The notes below the pieces were generated by a model, which was not told where the DNA came from, did not search any database, and saw nothing but the letters and a program-made list of their open reading frames with translations. The position numbers and the translations under genes were made by a program. From assembly GCF_025994435.1 (NCBI RefSeq), contig NZ_BAQK01000077.1:1-11708 (forward strand): a stretch of DNA of 11,708 bases, written 5' to 3'. Positions 1-6,873 of the stretch are shown one piece after another (position 1 is the stretch's first letter; the number at the start of each line of letters is the position of its first letter). Origin of the DNA: Gluconacetobacter johannae. Lineage in GTDB: Bacteria > Pseudomonadota > Alphaproteobacteria > Acetobacterales > Acetobacteraceae.

Positions 1-2
1 TG

Positions 3-308
3 GGCCTCGTGGTCTATGGGCAGGACGCCTGCCGGATGACCAACGTCACCGGGGTGCATATTCCCGACGGCGTGGACGGCGAGCGGGTGCGGGCGCGGAT
101 GCGCGCGGATTTCGAGATCGAGATCGGCACCGCCTTCGGGCCGCTGGCCGGCCGGATCTGGCGCATCGGCGCCATGGGCTACAACGCCATGAAGCACAAG
201 GTGCTGCTGACGCTGGGCGCGCTGGAGGCCGTGCTGCGCCAGGAGGGCCATCCCCTGGCCTCCGGCGCCGCCGTCGATGCCGCCCGCGCCACATACGAGG
301 GTTTGTGA
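3..308 (+). CDS. Class V aminotransferase, C-terminal part (PucG-like, (S)-ureidoglycine-glyoxylate transaminase); 5' truncated
   Basis: Only the last ~101 codons are in the window; the reading frame is open from the left edge, so the GTG at 9 is internal rather than a start. What is seen: a fold-type I PLP aminotransferase C-terminal domain, with the segment NVTGVHIPDGVDGE followed by FEIEIGTAFGPLAGRIWRIG and then MGYNAMKHKVLLTLGALEAVL. This order matches the small domain of serine/alanine-glyoxylate aminotransferases and, by recall, most closely the PucG type, which moves the amino group of ureidoglycine to glyoxylate in purine catabolism. The PLP lysine and the start lie upstream and cannot be examined. 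A serine-glyoxylate or alanine-glyoxylate aminotransferase is the main alternative. The next gene starts 101 bases after the stop and is also an amino-acid/amine enzyme, so a shared nitrogen-metabolism role is possible but not shown. Confidence 0.75.
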   Translation, partial: GLVVYGQDACRMTNVTGVHIPDGVDGERVRARMRADFEIEIGTAFGPLAGRIWRIGAMGYNAMKHKVLLTLGALEAVLRQEGHPLASGAAVDAARATYEGL

Positions 309-342
309 CGCGGCGTTCCCACGGACATTGACGGGCGGGCAG

Positions 343-366
343 GGCGGCGGGACAGTGACCGCCGCC
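343..366. terminator. GC-only hairpin between aminotransferase and oxidoreductase genes
   Basis: GGCGGCGG (343-350) and CCGCCGCC (359-366) form a perfect 8-bp all-GC stem with an 8-base loop, 34 bases after the aminotransferase stop. No T-run follows, so it is not a canonical intrinsic terminator. It may pause or attenuate transcription or protect the 3' end of the upstream mRNA. Confidence 0.4.
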
Positions 367-380
367 ACGCCGTGACGGGG

Positions 381-390
381 AAGGAAAAGA
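381..390 (+). promoter_or_regulatory. Shine-Dalgarno serving the mini-ORF at 396 rather than the oxidoreductase ATG
   Basis: The purine run AAGGAAAAGA is the only good ribosome-binding sequence here. Its AAGGA core ends 10 bases before the ATG at 396 but 24 bases before the oxidoreductase ATG at 410. The spacing therefore fits initiation at the mini-ORF, with the oxidoreductase translated by coupling. Confidence 0.45.
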
Positions 391-395
391 GCGCC

Positions 396-413
396 ATGGA
401 AAAAATGCCATGA
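396..413 (+). CDS. Five-codon mini-ORF (MEKMP) overlapping the oxidoreductase start
   Basis: ATG at 396 opens a frame reading Met-Glu-Lys-Met-Pro and ends at TGA 411-413. That stop overlaps the ATG of the following gene (410-412) in an ATGA arrangement. It sits at a proper distance from the AAGGA at 381. The sequence shows the overlap directly; that it is translated, and that it couples ribosomes onto the oxidoreductase start, is inference. It could also be a chance ORF, since five codons are easy to find. Confidence 0.3.
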   Translation: MEKMP

Positions 414-1651
414 CCCGCAGCAGCGTCATCGTCCTGGGGGCCGGCATGTGCGGGGTGGGGGCCGCCTGTCATCTGCTGGCGCGCGGGTTCGACGTCACGC
501 TGGTCGATCGCGGGCCACCGGGGCGGGAAACCTCGTACGGCAATGCCGGGCTGATCCAGCGCGAATGCGTCGAACCCCATGCCTTCCCTCGTGATGTCCG
601 CACCCTGCTGAACATCGCCCTCGGCCGGGGGAACGAGGCGCGCTATCATCTCGCGGCCCTGCCCGGCCTGGTGTCGCCGCTGGCCCGCTACTGGTGGAAC
701 AGCCGGCCTGCCGCCTATCGCCGTATCGTGCGGGGGTACGAGGCGCTGATCCGTCACAGCCTTACCGCCCACGCGCCGCTGATCGCGGCGGCCGGGGCCG
801 AGGACCTGATCGCGCGCACCGGCTGGACGCTGATGGCTCATTCGGCCGAAGCGTTCGATGCCGAGGCCGAAGCCGCCCGCCGCCTGTCGCGCGCATTCGG
901 CGTCAATTCCACCATCCTGGACGCGGCCGGCTTCGCCGCCGCCGAACCGGCCATCCGCCGGCCGGTCGCGGGCGCCATCCACTGGACCGATCCCTGGTTC
1001 GTCCGCGATCCGGGCGAACTGGTCGCGCGCTATGCGCGGCTGTTCCAGCGCCAGGGCGGCCACATCGCCACGGGCGACGCCGCCACCCTGCGCCGCACCG
1101 GCGCCGCCTGGTCGGTCGAGACCGAAGGCGGGCGGATCGACGCGGCCGCGGCCGTCATCGCGCTGGGCCCGTGGTCCGACCGGCTGCTGCGGCGTTTCGG
1201 CTATCGCTACCCGTTGTTCATCAAGCGCGGCTATCACCGTCATCACCAGGGCGCATCCGGCCTGCGGGCGCCGGTGCTCGACCTTCAGGCCGGCACCGTG
1301 CTGGCCCCGATGGCGCGCGGCCTGCGCCTGACCACCGGGGCGGAATTCGCCCGCCTGGGCGCCCGGCCCACCCCGGTGCAACTGGCGCGGGTCGAGGCGC
1401 GCGCGCGCCAACTGGTGGAGCTGGGCGCGCCGGTCGAACCGGTGTCGTGGCTGGGCAACCGCCCCTGCACGCCCGACATGCTGCCGGTGATCGGCGCCGC
1501 GCCGCGCCATGCCGGGCTGTGGTTTCATTTCGGCCACGCACACCAGGGCTTCACCCTGGGGCCGGCGACCGGCCAGTTGCTGGCCGAACTGATGACGGGC
1601 GAGGCGCCCTTCACCGATCCGGCGCCCTATGCGCCGGCGCGGTTCGGTTGA
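410..1651 (+). CDS. FAD-dependent oxidoreductase of the DAO/DadA family (D-amino-acid dehydrogenase-like)
   Basis: A 413-residue protein, the usual size for DadA-type enzymes, which oxidise D-amino acids or secondary amines with FAD and pass electrons to the respiratory chain or oxygen. Visible motifs: the N-terminal Rossmann fold VIVLGAGMCGVGAA (residues 6-19) with GxGxxG; the acidic end of the second strand, LVDRG (D33), which binds the FAD ribose; the family motif TSYGNAGLI (41-49); and the C-terminal FAD segment GNRPCTPDMLPVIG (from 349), followed by FGHAHQGFTLGPATG. There is no signal peptide and no membrane helix, so it is probably a peripheral inner-membrane or cytosolic enzyme. The start at 410 puts the Rossmann motif six residues in, as is normal. 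No alanine racemase partner (dadX) lies beside it, so the substrate is open; opine or other amine dehydrogenases of the same fold are alternatives. Confidence 0.85.
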   Translation: MTRSSVIVLGAGMCGVGAACHLLARGFDVTLVDRGPPGRETSYGNAGLIQRECVEPHAFPRDVRTLLNIALGRGNEARYHLAALPGLVSPLARYWWNSRPAAYRRIVRGYEALIRHSLTAHAPLIAAAGAEDLIARTGWTLMAHSAEAFDAEAEAARRLSRAFGVNSTILDAAGFAAAEPAIRRPVAGAIHWTDPWFVRDPGELVARYARLFQRQGGHIATGDAATLRRTGAAWSVETEGGRIDAAAAVIALGPWSDRLLRRFGYRYPLFIKRGYHRHHQGASGLRAPVLDLQAGTVLAPMARGLRLTTGAEFARLGARPTPVQLARVEARARQLVELGAPVEPVSWLGNRPCTPDMLPVIGAAPRHAGLWFHFGHAHQGFTLGPATGQLLAELMTGEAPFTDPAPYAPARFG

Positions 1652-1712
1652 GTCCGCGCGGCCCTTCGATCACGAAAAGCGGAGGCAAGGCGACGCGCGC
1701 GCCGGTCTGACG

Positions 1713-1735
1713 TTCCGGCATCGAACCCTCCGGAA
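1713..1735 (+). promoter_or_regulatory. Possible hairpin masking the ribosome-binding site of the six-gene block
   Basis: TTCCGG (1713-1718) is complementary to CCGGAA (1730-1735), with an 11-base loop. The right arm overlaps the only Shine-Dalgarno candidate, GGAAGG (1732-1737), which lies 10 bases before the GTG at 1748. Pairing would hide it. Six base pairs in GC-rich DNA can arise by chance. Confidence 0.25.
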
Positions 1736-1747
1736 GGCGCGATCGCC

Positions 1748-2557
1748 GTGTGCACAGGCCCCAATCCGCTGCTCATGGTGCTGCTGTTGCTGTCGCCGGT
1801 CGCGGCGACGGCAGGCGAGGCGGACCGGGGCGTCGCCGTGCTGGCCTACCATCGCTTCGACCCGCTGCATGGCGGAGCGACGACCGTCACCACGCTGGCG
1901 TTCGAACGCCAGCTCGACTGGCTCGACGCCCATGGCTATCGCGTGGTGGCGCTGGGGGCGGCGGTGGAGGGGTTGCGGGGCACCGGCTCGGTCCTGGGTG
2001 ATGTCGTCGCGGGCGGCCGTGCCGTGGCCATCACCGTGGATGACGGGCACGCCTCGGTCTACACGCAGCTCTACCCCATCGTGCGGCGCCGGCATGTGCC
2101 GGTGACGCTGTTCATCTATCCGTCGGCGATTTCCCACGCCGCCTATGCCCTGACCTGGGGGCAACTGGCCGACATGACGTTGTCCGGGCTGGTGACGGTG
2201 CAATCCCATACCTACTGGCATCCGAATTTCCATGTCGAGCGCGCGCACCGGACGGCGGCGGCCTATCGCGCCTTCGTGGACGACCAGCTGGTCCGGTCGA
2301 AACGGGTGCTGGAACGCCGGCTCGGCGTGCCGGTGGAGCTGCTGGCCTGGCCGTTCGGCATCGTCGATGCCGATCTGCGGGCGGCGGCCCTCCGCGCCGG
2401 CTACCGCGCGGCGTTCGGCTATGGCGGCGGGCCGGCCAGCCCCGGCGGCGATCCGTTCGCCATTCCGCGCCTGCCGATGTCCGACGCGGACCAGGGGGCG
2501 GTCCTCGCCGCACGGCTCAGGCTTGGGCCGTCCGTCCGGGGACCTGCCGCGCCGTGA
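1748..2557 (+). CDS. Secreted polysaccharide deacetylase (CE4/NodB fold, PgaB N-domain-like)
   Basis: 269 residues from a GTG start preceded by GGAAGG (1732-1737); an in-frame ATG at 1775 would leave too short a leader. Residues 1-22 form a hydrophobic export signal, with likely cleavage after the A-T-A at 20-22. The NodB fold then follows in order: VLAYHRF (31-37); motif 1 ITVDDGHAS (95-103), with the catalytic-base and metal Asp pair D98-D99; motif 2 SHTYWHP (153-159), with metal-binding H154 and H158; and motif 3 WPFG (201-204), the variant typical of PgaB/IcaB-like deacetylases. Such enzymes remove N- or O-acetyl groups from polysaccharides using a divalent metal, here in the periplasm. 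It is the first gene of a six-gene overlapping block, and its TGA overlaps the next start as TGATG. The substrate (exopolysaccharide, PNAG-like glycan or peptidoglycan) is unknown. Confidence 0.85.
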   Translation: MCTGPNPLLMVLLLLSPVAATAGEADRGVAVLAYHRFDPLHGGATTVTTLAFERQLDWLDAHGYRVVALGAAVEGLRGTGSVLGDVVAGGRAVAITVDDGHASVYTQLYPIVRRRHVPVTLFIYPSAISHAAYALTWGQLADMTLSGLVTVQSHTYWHPNFHVERAHRTAAAYRAFVDDQLVRSKRVLERRLGVPVELLAWPFGIVDADLRAAALRAGYRAAFGYGGGPASPGGDPFAIPRLPMSDADQGAVLAARLRLGPSVRGPAAP

Positions 2558-3843
2558 TGCCCCGCAGGGCGTCCGGTCCCGCCATCGCGGCCTTTCTCCA
2601 CGTGCTCGGCATCCTGGTCGCCTTCGGGCTGGTCCTTGCCGCCGGCCCGGCCGGGGCGGTGGCGGTGCGGGTGGTGGACGCGGCGACGGGCCGGGGCATC
2701 GCGGACGCGACGGTGGTGCTGGGGGGCAGCGTGCTGGCCATCGACGGCATGGGCCGCGTCGATCTGGGCGACCGGCCCGGCCGCCTGTTCGTCCGCGCGC
2801 CGGGCTATCGCGCCGGTGTCTTCGCGGTCGGGCAACTGCCGCCGGGCGAGGCGCTGCCGCTGACGCCGTTCAGGCCACGGGCGCTGTACCTGTCCAGCTA
2901 CGGCGTCGGGTCCGCGACATTGCGCGGCGCGGTGCTGGCGCTGATCCGCGACGCCGGGCTGAACGCGGTGGTCGTGGACATCAAGGGCGATCGCGGGCTG
3001 GTCCCATACCCCAGCGCCATTGCCCTGGCCGGCGCGATCGGCGCGCGCACCATGACGACCATCCCGGACCTCGCCGGCCTGGTCGCGATGCTGCACGCGC
3101 GCGGGCTCTACGCCATCGCCCGGATCGTGGTGTTCCGCGACCTGCCGCTGGCGTCGGGCCGGCCGGACCTGGCGGTGCGCCAGGCCGACGGCGCGCCCTT
3201 TCGCGACCGGCAGGGGATGGCCTGGGCGGACCCGTTCCAGCCGGCGGTGCGCGCCTACAACATCGACATCGCGATCGAGGCCGCGCGCGCCGGGTTCGAC
3301 GAAATCCAGTTCGATTACGTGCGTTTCCCCGACGGGCCGGAGCGGCTGCGCTTCCTGGCCCCGGCGACGCAGGCGTCGCGCCTGGCCGCGATCTCGGGCT
3401 TCCTGGCCGAGGCGCGGGGACGGCTGCTGCCCTATAACGTCTATCTGGCGGCCGATATCTTCGGATATGTGTGCTGGAACCTCGATGATACCGGCATCGG
3501 CCAGCGGCTGGCGGAACTGGCGCCCCAGGTCGACTACCTGTCGCCCATGCTCTACCCCTCGGGGTTCCTGTTCGGCATTCCCGGCTATCACGACCCGGTC
3601 GGCCACCCGTACGACATCGTCTATCGCTCGCTGGACATGGCGCGCCGCCGGCTGGGGATCTCGCCCCTGCGGTTCCGTCCCTGGCTGCAGGCCTTCCGGG
3701 ACTATGCGTTCGACCGCCGGGTGTTCGGCCCGGCCGAAATCGCCGCCCAGATCCGCGCCGCGACCGATTTCGGGTCCGACGGGTGGATGCTGTGGAATCC
3801 GCGCAATGTCTATGACGCGGCGGCGCTGGGCCACGCGCCATGA
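2557..3843 (+). CDS. Exported putative glycoside hydrolase (DUF4015-type TIM barrel) with N-terminal beta-sandwich-like domain
   Basis: 428 residues from ATG 2557, which overlaps the preceding TGA; a GTG at 2554 would add one residue. A hydrophobic segment (about 9-34) is a signal peptide or anchor. Residues about 36-100 (VRVVDAATGRGIADATVVL...) look like a carboxypeptidase-regulatory-type beta-sandwich. From about 108 comes the putative glycosyl hydrolase domain: ALYLSSYGV, VVVDIKGDRG (138-147), a catalytic-looking FDEIQFDYVRFPDG (247-260), ADIFGYVCW (299-307), VDYLSPMLYPSGF (325-337) and DGWMLWNPRNVY (408-419). The EIQFDYVRFP block is the signature I recall for DUF4015 proteins; D253 is a candidate catalytic acid. 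The family has no settled activity that I can name. Directly following a deacetylase, it resembles the second half of PgaB (deacetylase plus glycoside hydrolase), though that protein's hydrolase belongs to a different family. The site of action is inferred to be the periplasm. Confidence 0.8.
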   Translation: MPRRASGPAIAAFLHVLGILVAFGLVLAAGPAGAVAVRVVDAATGRGIADATVVLGGSVLAIDGMGRVDLGDRPGRLFVRAPGYRAGVFAVGQLPPGEALPLTPFRPRALYLSSYGVGSATLRGAVLALIRDAGLNAVVVDIKGDRGLVPYPSAIALAGAIGARTMTTIPDLAGLVAMLHARGLYAIARIVVFRDLPLASGRPDLAVRQADGAPFRDRQGMAWADPFQPAVRAYNIDIAIEAARAGFDEIQFDYVRFPDGPERLRFLAPATQASRLAAISGFLAEARGRLLPYNVYLAADIFGYVCWNLDDTGIGQRLAELAPQVDYLSPMLYPSGFLFGIPGYHDPVGHPYDIVYRSLDMARRRLGISPLRFRPWLQAFRDYAFDRRVFGPAEIAAQIRAATDFGSDGWMLWNPRNVYDAAALGHAP

Positions 3844-4829
3844 CGCCTGGACGGCTGGTCGTCGGGCTGGCGCTGGCCGCCCTGGCCGGCGCGGTCCTGT
3901 GGTGGGTGCTGTCGCGCCGGCCCGCCCCGGTGGTGTGGCAGGGCTATGTGGACGCCGATTTCGTCAAAATCGGCCCGACCCGGCAGGGACTGCTGACCGG
4001 TGTGCGGGTCGCACGCGGGGACAGTGTCGCGGCCGGCGCGCCCCTGTTCGACCAGGACGACGTCGCCGAACGCGCGGCGCGCGACCAGGCGGCGCGCCAG
4101 GCCGAGGAAAGCGCGCGCCAGCTTGCCAATCTGCAAGGGCCGGGCCGCGACACCGAAATCCGCCAGGCCGAGGCCAATCTGGCCGACGCCGAGGCCACCC
4201 GCGACCGCGCCCGCGCGGACCTGCGCCGGCTGGAAGGCGCGGCCCCCGCCGGGGCGGCGACGTTCCAGGCGCGCGACCAGGCGCGGGCCGAGTACCGGTC
4301 GGCCCAGGCTCGGGTCGATGGCCTGCGCGCCGCGCTGGCGCAGACCCGCGCGCCCACCGGCCGGGCCGAGCAGATCCGCGCCCAGATGGCGGCGGCCGGG
4401 GCGTCGCGCGCCGCCCTGGCCATCGCGGACTGGCAACTGGCCCAGCGCCACGCCACGGCGCCCGCCGCCGGCCTCATCGCCGATGTCCTGGCCCGCCCCG
4501 GCGAGGTGCTCGATGCCGGCGTGCCGGTGGTCTCGCTGCTGCCGCCGGGCAATATCTTCATCCGCCTGTTCGTGCCGCAGGCGATGCTGTCGCAGGTGCA
4601 TCCGGGCGACCGGGTGGCGCTGGCCTGCGACGGCTGCGCGCCGGGGCTGGAGGGCCAGGTCGATTTCATCTCGCCCCAGGCCGAATACACGCCGCCGCTG
4701 ATCTACAGCGACGAAAGCCGGGCCAAGCTGGTCTATCTGGTCCAGGCGCGTCCGCGCCCCGACCAGGCCGCGCGGCTCAATCCGGGCGAACCCGTCACCG
4801 TGCGTCCCCTCGCGGCAGGCGCGCCATGA
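3840..4829 (+). CDS. HlyD-family periplasmic adaptor (membrane fusion protein) of an ABC exporter
   Basis: 329 residues; its ATG overlaps the previous TGA as ATGA, with no clear Shine-Dalgarno, so translational coupling is likely. One N-terminal membrane helix (about 7-24) is followed by the first half of a lipoyl/barrel-sandwich domain (VDADFVKIGPTRQGLLTGV, 37-55). Next is an Ala/Arg/Glu-rich coiled-coil hairpin of roughly 75-205, then the second lipoyl half (APAAGLIADVLARPGEVLDAG, 207-227), and a beta-barrel with FISPQAEYTPPLIYS (276-290). This layout, and especially the SPQAEYTPPLIYS block, is that of YbhG/YhiI-type adaptors, which bridge an inner-membrane ABC exporter to an outer-membrane channel. 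A CDGC pair (C263, C266) lies in the periplasmic barrel; I recall this as a recurrent feature of the subfamily, role unknown. The adaptor fits directly with the three genes that follow. Confidence 0.9.
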   Translation: MTPGRLVVGLALAALAGAVLWWVLSRRPAPVVWQGYVDADFVKIGPTRQGLLTGVRVARGDSVAAGAPLFDQDDVAERAARDQAARQAEESARQLANLQGPGRDTEIRQAEANLADAEATRDRARADLRRLEGAAPAGAATFQARDQARAEYRSAQARVDGLRAALAQTRAPTGRAEQIRAQMAAAGASRAALAIADWQLAQRHATAPAAGLIADVLARPGEVLDAGVPVVSLLPPGNIFIRLFVPQAMLSQVHPGDRVALACDGCAPGLEGQVDFISPQAEYTPPLIYSDESRAKLVYLVQARPRPDQAARLNPGEPVTVRPLAAGAP

Positions 4830-5746
4830 ACCCGCCCGACTACGTCATCGACGTGCGCGACCTGCGGAAGGATTTCGGCACGCGCCGGGTGGTCGACGGC
4901 CTGACCCTGCGGGTTCCGAAGGGCGAGGTCTGCGGCTTCCTGGGCGCGAACGGCAGCGGCAAGACGACGACCATCCGCATGCTGTGCGGGCTGCTGGCGC
5001 CCGACGGAGGCAGCGGCACCTGCCTTGGGCTGGATATCGTGCGCGACGCGCCGCGGATCCGCCGGCAGGTCGGGTACATGACGCAGCGGTTCAGCCTGTA
5101 CGAGGACCTGACGGTGTCCGAGAACCTGGATCTTGTCGCCGGGCTCTACGAACTTCCCGATGCGCGCGCCGCCGTCGCCGACATCATGGACCGCATGGGG
5201 CTGCGCGACCGCGCCGGCCAACTGGCCGGCCAGTTGTCGGGCGGGTGGAAGCAGCGGCTGGCCCTGACCGCCTGCGTGCTGCATCGGCCGCAACTGCTGC
5301 TGCTGGACGAACCCACGGCCGGGGTGGACGTGAAGGCGCGCCGCGCGTTCTGGGACCTGATCCACGACCTGGCCGGCGAGGGGCTGACGGTGCTGGTGTC
5401 CACCCATTACATGGACGAGGCCGAGCGCTGCGCCCGCATCGTCTATCTGGCCGGCGGCCGCATCGTCATCCAGGGCAGCGCGGCCGAGGTGGTCGGGCGC
5501 GTCGGCCTGGTCACGTTCGAGGGCGCCGGCGCCCCGGTCGAGGAGGCGGCGCGGCGGATCCGCGCCGCACCGGGGGTCGAGGCCGCGACGGTGCTGGGCC
5601 GCGTGCTACGCATCGCCGGCATGGACCGCGCCCTGCTGGACGACGCGATGGCCGGATACGGGGCCGGCCTGACCTGGCGCGAGGTCGATCCGCGCCTGGA
5701 GGATGTGTTCATCCATCTGCTGGGCGAGGAGGAGCCGCCGCGGTGA
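4826..5746 (+). CDS. ABC exporter ATP-binding protein (YbhF/CcmA-like, single nucleotide-binding domain)
   Basis: 306 residues; its ATG overlaps the adaptor TGA as ATGA. All ATPase motifs are intact: Walker A GANGSGKT (40-47), Q-loop around Q87 (YMTQRFSLYEDLTV), ABC signature LSGGWKQ (137-143), Walker B LLLLDEP (157-163) with catalytic E162, and switch histidine H194 in STHYMDEAERC. The stretch MTQRFSLYEDLTVSENL and the GWKQRLAL signature context are those of the YbhF-type drug/lipid exporter ATPases. YbhF itself carries two fused ATPase domains whereas this protein carries one, so a homodimer is expected. The C-terminal ~90 residues form the small alpha/beta extension seen in this subfamily. 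It powers export through the permease encoded next. A much longer frame reading into this gene from 3467 is an out-of-frame extension through the upstream genes and is not real. Confidence 0.92.
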   Translation: MNPPDYVIDVRDLRKDFGTRRVVDGLTLRVPKGEVCGFLGANGSGKTTTIRMLCGLLAPDGGSGTCLGLDIVRDAPRIRRQVGYMTQRFSLYEDLTVSENLDLVAGLYELPDARAAVADIMDRMGLRDRAGQLAGQLSGGWKQRLALTACVLHRPQLLLLDEPTAGVDVKARRAFWDLIHDLAGEGLTVLVSTHYMDEAERCARIVYLAGGRIVIQGSAAEVVGRVGLVTFEGAGAPVEEAARRIRAAPGVEAATVLGRVLRIAGMDRALLDDAMAGYGAGLTWREVDPRLEDVFIHLLGEEEPPR

Positions 5747-6873
5747 CGGCATTCTCCCTCCGCCGCCTGCGCGCCCTGCTGCACAAGGAATGGTTGCAGG
5801 TGAAGCGCGACCCGATGACCCTGCGCCTGATCGTGGCCCTGCCGGTCATGCAACTGCTGATCTTCGGCTACGCCATCAACTCCAACCCGCACGACCTGCC
5901 GACGGGCGTGCTGATGGCGCAGCCCTCGACCTACGAACGCACCATCGTCGCGGCGCTGCGCAATTCCGGCTATTACCGCGTCCGCACCCTGTCCTCGGAA
6001 CGCGAAGCCGAGGAGGGCCTCGCCCAAGGCAACCTGCTGTTCGTCGTCAACGTCCCGCCGGGGTTCGACCGCCGCGTGGATCGGGGCGAAGCGCCGGCGA
6101 TCCTGATCGACACCGACGGCACCGACCCGACGGCCATCGGCTATGCGACCGCCGCGCTGGGCGGCCTGACGGAGGTGCTGACGCGCGACCTGCCGCCGGT
6201 CCGCCGGGCGGCGGCGACTGCGGCGGCGGCCCCCTTCCGCTTCGTGGTGCATACCCGCTACAACCCCGAGCAACTGACGGTGCTCAACGTCGTTCCGGGC
6301 CTGATCTGCGTCGTGCTGATGATGTCGACGCTGATGCTCACCACCCTGGCCATCACCCGCGAGCGTGAACGCGGGACGATGGAAAACCTGCTGGCGATGC
6401 CGGTTCGCCCGATCGAGGTCATGCTGGCCAAGATCGCCCCCTATGTCGGGATCGGCTACCTGCAGGTGCTCATCATCCTGCTGGTCGCGGTCGGGCTGCT
6501 GCACCTGCCGATCCATGGGTCGATCGTGCTGCTGTTCGCGGTGCTGGGGCTGTTCATCGCCAGCAACCTGGCGCTGGGCATCACCTATTCCACCCTGGCC
6601 GCCAACCAGATGCAGGCCCAGCAGCTGGCGCAGTTCACCATGCTGCCGTTCATGCTGCTCTCGGGCTTCGCCTTTCCGTTCCAGGGCATGCCGCGCTGGG
6701 CCCGGATCGTCGGCGAAATCATGCCCACGACCCACGCCATGCGGATCGTGCGCGGGGTGCTGCTGAAGGGCAACGGCATGGCCCAGATCCTGCCCGAATT
6801 GTGGCCGATCGCGCTGTTTACCGGCTGCACGGTCGTGATTGCGGTGCGGTTCTATCGGGAAACCCTGGATTGA
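5743..6873 (+). CDS. ABC-2 type exporter permease (YbhS/YbhR-like)
   Basis: 376 residues from a GTG that overlaps the ATPase TGA as GTGA. A strong purine-rich site GAGGAGG (5726-5732) lies 10 bases upstream, so this start has its own ribosome-binding site. Topology is that of the ABC-2 family: cytoplasmic HKEWLQVKRDP (14-24), a first helix (about 28-44), a long periplasmic domain (about 45-178), then a cluster of helices from about 180 to 310 and a final one near 353-369. The cytoplasmic coupling segment RERERGTMENLLAMPVRP (206-223) between helices is the family's hallmark. There is only one permease gene, whereas Ybh systems have two (YbhS and YbhR), so it probably dimerises with itself. With the adaptor and outer-membrane channel it completes a tripartite exporter; the substrate cannot be read from sequence. 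Confidence 0.9.
   Translation: MTAFSLRRLRALLHKEWLQVKRDPMTLRLIVALPVMQLLIFGYAINSNPHDLPTGVLMAQPSTYERTIVAALRNSGYYRVRTLSSEREAEEGLAQGNLLFVVNVPPGFDRRVDRGEAPAILIDTDGTDPTAIGYATAALGGLTEVLTRDLPPVRRAAATAAAAPFRFVVHTRYNPEQLTVLNVVPGLICVVLMMSTLMLTTLAITRERERGTMENLLAMPVRPIEVMLAKIAPYVGIGYLQVLIILLVAVGLLHLPIHGSIVLLFAVLGLFIASNLALGITYSTLAANQMQAQQLAQFTMLPFMLLSGFAFPFQGMPRWARIVGEIMPTTHAMRIVRGVLLKGNGMAQILPELWPIALFTGCTVVIAVRFYRETLD

Noticed and set aside
179..1543. 454-residue minus-strand open frame opposite the DadA-like gene
   Set aside because: High-GC antisense shadow with low-complexity Arg/Gly/Gln/His composition and no family motif; the plus strand encodes an intact oxidoreductase.
2419..3834. 471-residue minus-strand open frame opposite the deacetylase/hydrolase genes
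   Set aside because: Compositional shadow rich in His/Arg/Gln/Gly with no recognisable domain; the plus strand carries clear motifs.
3467..4825. Long plus-strand frame reading upstream from the ABC ATPase, giving a 759-residue fusion-like protein
   Set aside because: Its first ~450 residues are an Arg/Pro/Gly-rich out-of-frame translation of the DUF4015 and HlyD genes; the real ATPase begins at the ATGA overlap at 4826.
4984..5742. Plus-strand extension upstream of the ABC permease
   Set aside because: Out-of-frame shadow of the ATPase gene; the permease starts at GTG 5743 with GAGGAGG upstream.
6801..6869. GTG 6801 as start of the outer-membrane channel
   Set aside because: It would overlap the permease by 73 bases and place a non-signal sequence before the lipoprotein signal; TTG 6870 gives the signal and the operon-style overlap.
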